A DNA stretch of 64,000 nt, from contig CM076275.1 in assembly GCA_038380795.1 (NCBI GenBank), forward strand, positions 3,288,501 to 3,352,500. Direction: 5' to 3'. This stretch comes from Pyrocephalus nanus. Lineage: Eukaryota; Chordata; Aves; Passeriformes; Tyrannidae. The translations under genes and the position numbers were made by a program. The notes beneath the pieces are model-generated. The model was not told the DNA's origin. It searched no databases and saw only the letters and a list, made by a program, of their open reading frames with translations. This document shows, piece by piece, positions 61,101 through 64,000 of the stretch. Position 1 is the first letter of the stretch; each line of letters starts with the position of its first letter.

Positions 61101-64000
61101 TTTGGTCCAGAACAAGCCATTCTATTCTACAAGGGAATTTGCTTGCTTCACTAGGCATTTGCAAAGCAGAATCCCCTCACTAGAGGAGAAATGGAGATGA
61201 ATCCATGTGGGATTTTAGCACAGCCCGTGGGGCCCGGTGTTGACAGCACATCAGTGCTGGTGATTTCAGAGATGACAGTTCCTCCAGATCCTGATTCACC
61301 TAACAATTAATTAGCATGAAAAAAAAACCCCAAACAACAATAGACAGCTGAAAACAAAGCCCACGTCTCAGAGGCAGGTTTCAGTTGTGGACTGCCAGTG
61401 TGTTAGTGATAAAACCAAGTTATCTTCAGGGAATTAGGATGCTGATGGAGAGGAAAATGTGTGATCATTTGTAAGGCATCAGCCTGCTCAGGACTTCTGT
61501 AATGGTTCCCTTATTCCTGTGGAATTGAATTAATTTGTCCTATCAAACACAAATCAGTGCCTGTCTGTTACAGACTTTTTGGGGATTCTTCTTTGCAATC
61601 CTAACTTGAAGTGTAAGGTGAATTTTGCAGGATATAGAATTCAGTTACTGTGGAAATTTGTGATATTTCTAAAAAAAAACCCAACATGAATCAATAGGGA
61701 AAAAAAAGTCAAAACTCCCAAAAAATACATGTGCTTAGAAAAAAAATAATTGTTTTCTAGCTCATAATTTCTCTTTGTTATTATTTAAAAAGCATATTAT
61801 AGAATAAACCAGTCTAGAAATGCTGATGCTGCGGCCTGGAGAAGTGACAAGGAGCTTTTAGAACAGTTCTGGCTGAGAAAAGAGTTCAACACTTTTAGGC
61901 AAGGAGTCCACCAACTCAAATTTTGGCTATGAGCTCTTTCAGCTTCATAAAATAGGATGATTTTGCAGTGTCTGTCACTGTAATAAATGTATCCTTCCCA
62001 GCCTCACACTTTTTCATCAAGTATTTCTGAAGTAGACAAGAATGGTGATATGACCTGTGCAGAAGTGGGTTCAGATCTGTAGATCTGAAGCTTCCTTACG
62101 GTAGAACCCAACTTCAGGGGACACAAGATCCCCCTTTCTTCCTTTACCAGCTTTTCCACAACAAGTTATTGTTGTTTTTCAAGAAGGAAAGCAAACCAAA
62201 ACCAAAACAAAACACCGCTTGCAGAAAAGAAATTGAAGATGGAGGGGGGTTGTGTTTTTTTTTTAATATTCTTTCTGTTTGTAAAGATTTTCTAAGCTGC
62301 TCTGCATTGAAATTCTCTCCTGTGAGTGCCACTTGAGTTACATTCCTATTCCATCCCCTGTGTGTTGCCAATAAACAAATCCAGACAATATCCCTAAGTT
62401 TGGGAGCTGGGTGAAGGACACTGGGGTTTTACTTGTTGTTCCTCCTCCCGTTCAAGTGGTTTTGTTTCCTGGTTACTATTTGTACTTTGTTTCATTCTCT
62501 GCTGAACATGATCAGAATTTGCATTTGCTGCTTAAACAGCTGTGTTGGCAAGACCCTTTTGGGGCCAATTTTGTGGTACATTCATGAGTGGGGTCTCCAG
62601 ACCACACACATCCCTGGGGTCAGTGTGTAGTTTGCAGTGAGTCTTTACATGACATTTGGAGTTTGGATGAAGTCTGTATCTGTAGGACCAGACATATTTT
62701 AGGCTATATTTTAAAAAAAACCTCTGCTCTGGTTTAAATATCAGTATAGTTGCTTATTGCTCCAGTTGGGACAGTTTACATATATTAAGCCAGAACCTCT
62801 TGGCAGGGCTGAAGTCTGTGTTTGAATTGGAAAAAAAACCCTCAGTCTGCTTTGAACAATGTTCTGTTAATTAGGAATATACCACAAATAGCTGTTGTAC
62901 TATGTGGGTAACCTCTGGAGGCTCCAGCCCCATGGCATTGTGTAAGCATTTGGGAGGGAATGGGATTCCATAAGCCAAAAAGCAATTACATGACTGCTTT
63001 GTTAGTTATGAGAACTTCTTTAAGTAAAGGCTTTCCTTAAGTATTTGATCTTATTCTACCTCTCTTGATCCCCCTTTTTTTTTTTCTTTTTGCCTCCCAC
63101 ATTCTCTCCATCTGAGTAGCTCTTGTAGGGCACTGAACACCATCATCTCCTGGGTAATGGTACGTTATCACTGGGTTTTGGCATCAACCGGGGGTTGGAA
63201 AACAGTTTTAGGATCCTCCTCTTCACTTGTTCTGTCAATTCAGTGGCTCCCACCTTGCTTAGAGGCAGATTTTGCATGTGCAGGAGAAGGTGCCCCTTTG
63301 TGGAGCTGATCTGAAGGCCCTGCAGGCAGTGCAGCTCCAGGCAGGACACTCCAGCGTCCTCCTGCCCTTGCACAACCACACCAGGTCTCCAGGGCAGGGC
63401 AAGGGCAGGGGTGACTCTGGCTGGGTGTAAAGTGAGTGATTTGCTGTATCCTTCTCCTGTCCTGATTGGGCAGCTGCCACAGCCTTGCTGGCACAGAGTC
63501 ATGTTTTCTATATATCCCCAGGAATCTCTGGATGAAGATTGATTTGTCACTTCACTCAGGGTTTGCCACACGCCCCTCTGCAGACATCTGTGTTCACAGC
63601 TCCACTCAGAAATAGCCTCTGCTAAGGCATGCCACGAAATTCAGTGAGCTATTTTAAAAATTACAACAAACACGAGCCACGAGCCCTGGTTAGTTGTGAA
63701 ATGCTTTGTAGCTAAGCCAGTTTGACAGGGCAGTCATTGCAGCAGCACAGCACAGCACTCCAGCAGGGCCTGGGGGTGATAGGTTGGGACAGGTCCTTGA
63801 GCTCCTCTTTGCTGGAAGGCAAGGATATGTGTGTGTGTCATTTCAAGGCTTTTAAACATCATCACTTACAGGAGTGTGCAAAGGCTAAAGGGCTGCAGCA
63901 GCACCAGCCAGGCCAATGTTGGATGTTACAGTAATTAATACATTTTTATAGGCTTTGATTCTGTGGAGTACTGAGCATCTTCTTGGGGATGCAAAGTGCC
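52151..64000. other. Intronic sequence without recognised genes
   Basis: No exon, RNA gene or clear transposon was identified. Tracts include T17 at 54083-54099, (AAT)5 at 58911-58926, a T-rich stretch with TTTTTG units at 59671-59703 and a further T-rich stretch at about 59751-59790. Open frames, such as 63143-63571 (-), have no recognised domain. Confidence 0.55.
58911..58926. repeat. (AAT)5 microsatellite
   Basis: This is a short AAT trinucleotide tract followed by an interrupted TAATA stretch. Confidence 0.85.

Larger units (their letters stand above)
23276..64000 (+). other. SPOCK1: SPOCK1 intron downstream of the exon (5' portion)
   Basis: No further SPOCK1 exon was found. The next one should begin by completing an alanine codon and encode L-D-P and then a Cys-rich follistatin region, and no such frame behind an acceptor was seen. 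The stretch holds CR1 fragments (27938-27981 and 28800-29890), half of an LTR (35745-35992) and simple repeats. It must continue beyond the right edge of the window. Confidence 0.85.

Noticed and set aside
63143..63571. 142-codon open frame on the - strand
   Set aside because: It has no recognisable domain and no clear splice sites, and it overlaps other open frames in a locally GC-richer patch. The length is within what chance gives across 64 kb.
63947..63965. GATTCTGTGG near the right edge as a CR1 tail
   Set aside because: Only one repeat-like unit is present, without the preceding CR1 3' sequence.
1..64000. CRISPR array, operon or other prokaryotic system
   Set aside because: There are no regularly spaced repeats and no dense gene runs. 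The composition and elements are those of a bird intron.

Overview
This window looks like vertebrate, specifically avian and probably passerine, genomic DNA. It lies almost entirely inside two large introns of one gene. The composition is AT-leaning, and no bacterial-style gene packing, tRNA, rRNA or CpG island was seen. Two copies of an endogenous retrovirus LTR of a type common in songbird genomes are present, plus several decayed CR1 LINE fragments, the dominant non-LTR element of birds and reptiles.

The one protein-coding segment I can support is a 46-nt exon on the + strand at 23230-23275. It follows a T-rich tract ending in TTTAG and is followed by GTAAAG. It encodes DDYFRNWNPNKPFDQ plus the first base of the next codon, which matches the N-terminal region of testican-1 (SPOCK1, a secreted proteoglycan of the SPARC family). 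The neighbouring SPOCK1 exons were searched for by eye and not found. So 1-23229 is the 3' part of the upstream intron, and 23276-64000 is the 5' part of the downstream intron.

Layout: 1-4520 is plain intron with two short foldbacks. 4521-4617 is a CR1 3' end. 4618-21171 is plain intron with simple repeats and foldbacks. 21172-21681 is a nearly complete solo LTR on the - strand. 22685-22900 is a CR1 reverse-transcriptase fragment about 330 bp before the exon. 23230-23275 is the SPOCK1 exon. 27938-27981 is a possible CR1 tail. 28800-29890 is a roughly 1.1-kb CR1 ORF2/3' fragment. 35745-35992 is the 5' half of a second LTR on the + strand. The rest is intron with homopolymer and microsatellite tracts, including a run of 38 T at 45895-45932.

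I saw no convincing novel multi-gene system. The long open frames elsewhere lack recognisable domains and look like chance frames in non-coding DNA. The most interesting leftovers are several AT-rich inverted repeats that could mark conserved non-coding elements, an unrecognised protein-like frame at 48694-48945 (-), and a strong acceptor-like site followed by a long open frame near 32034.
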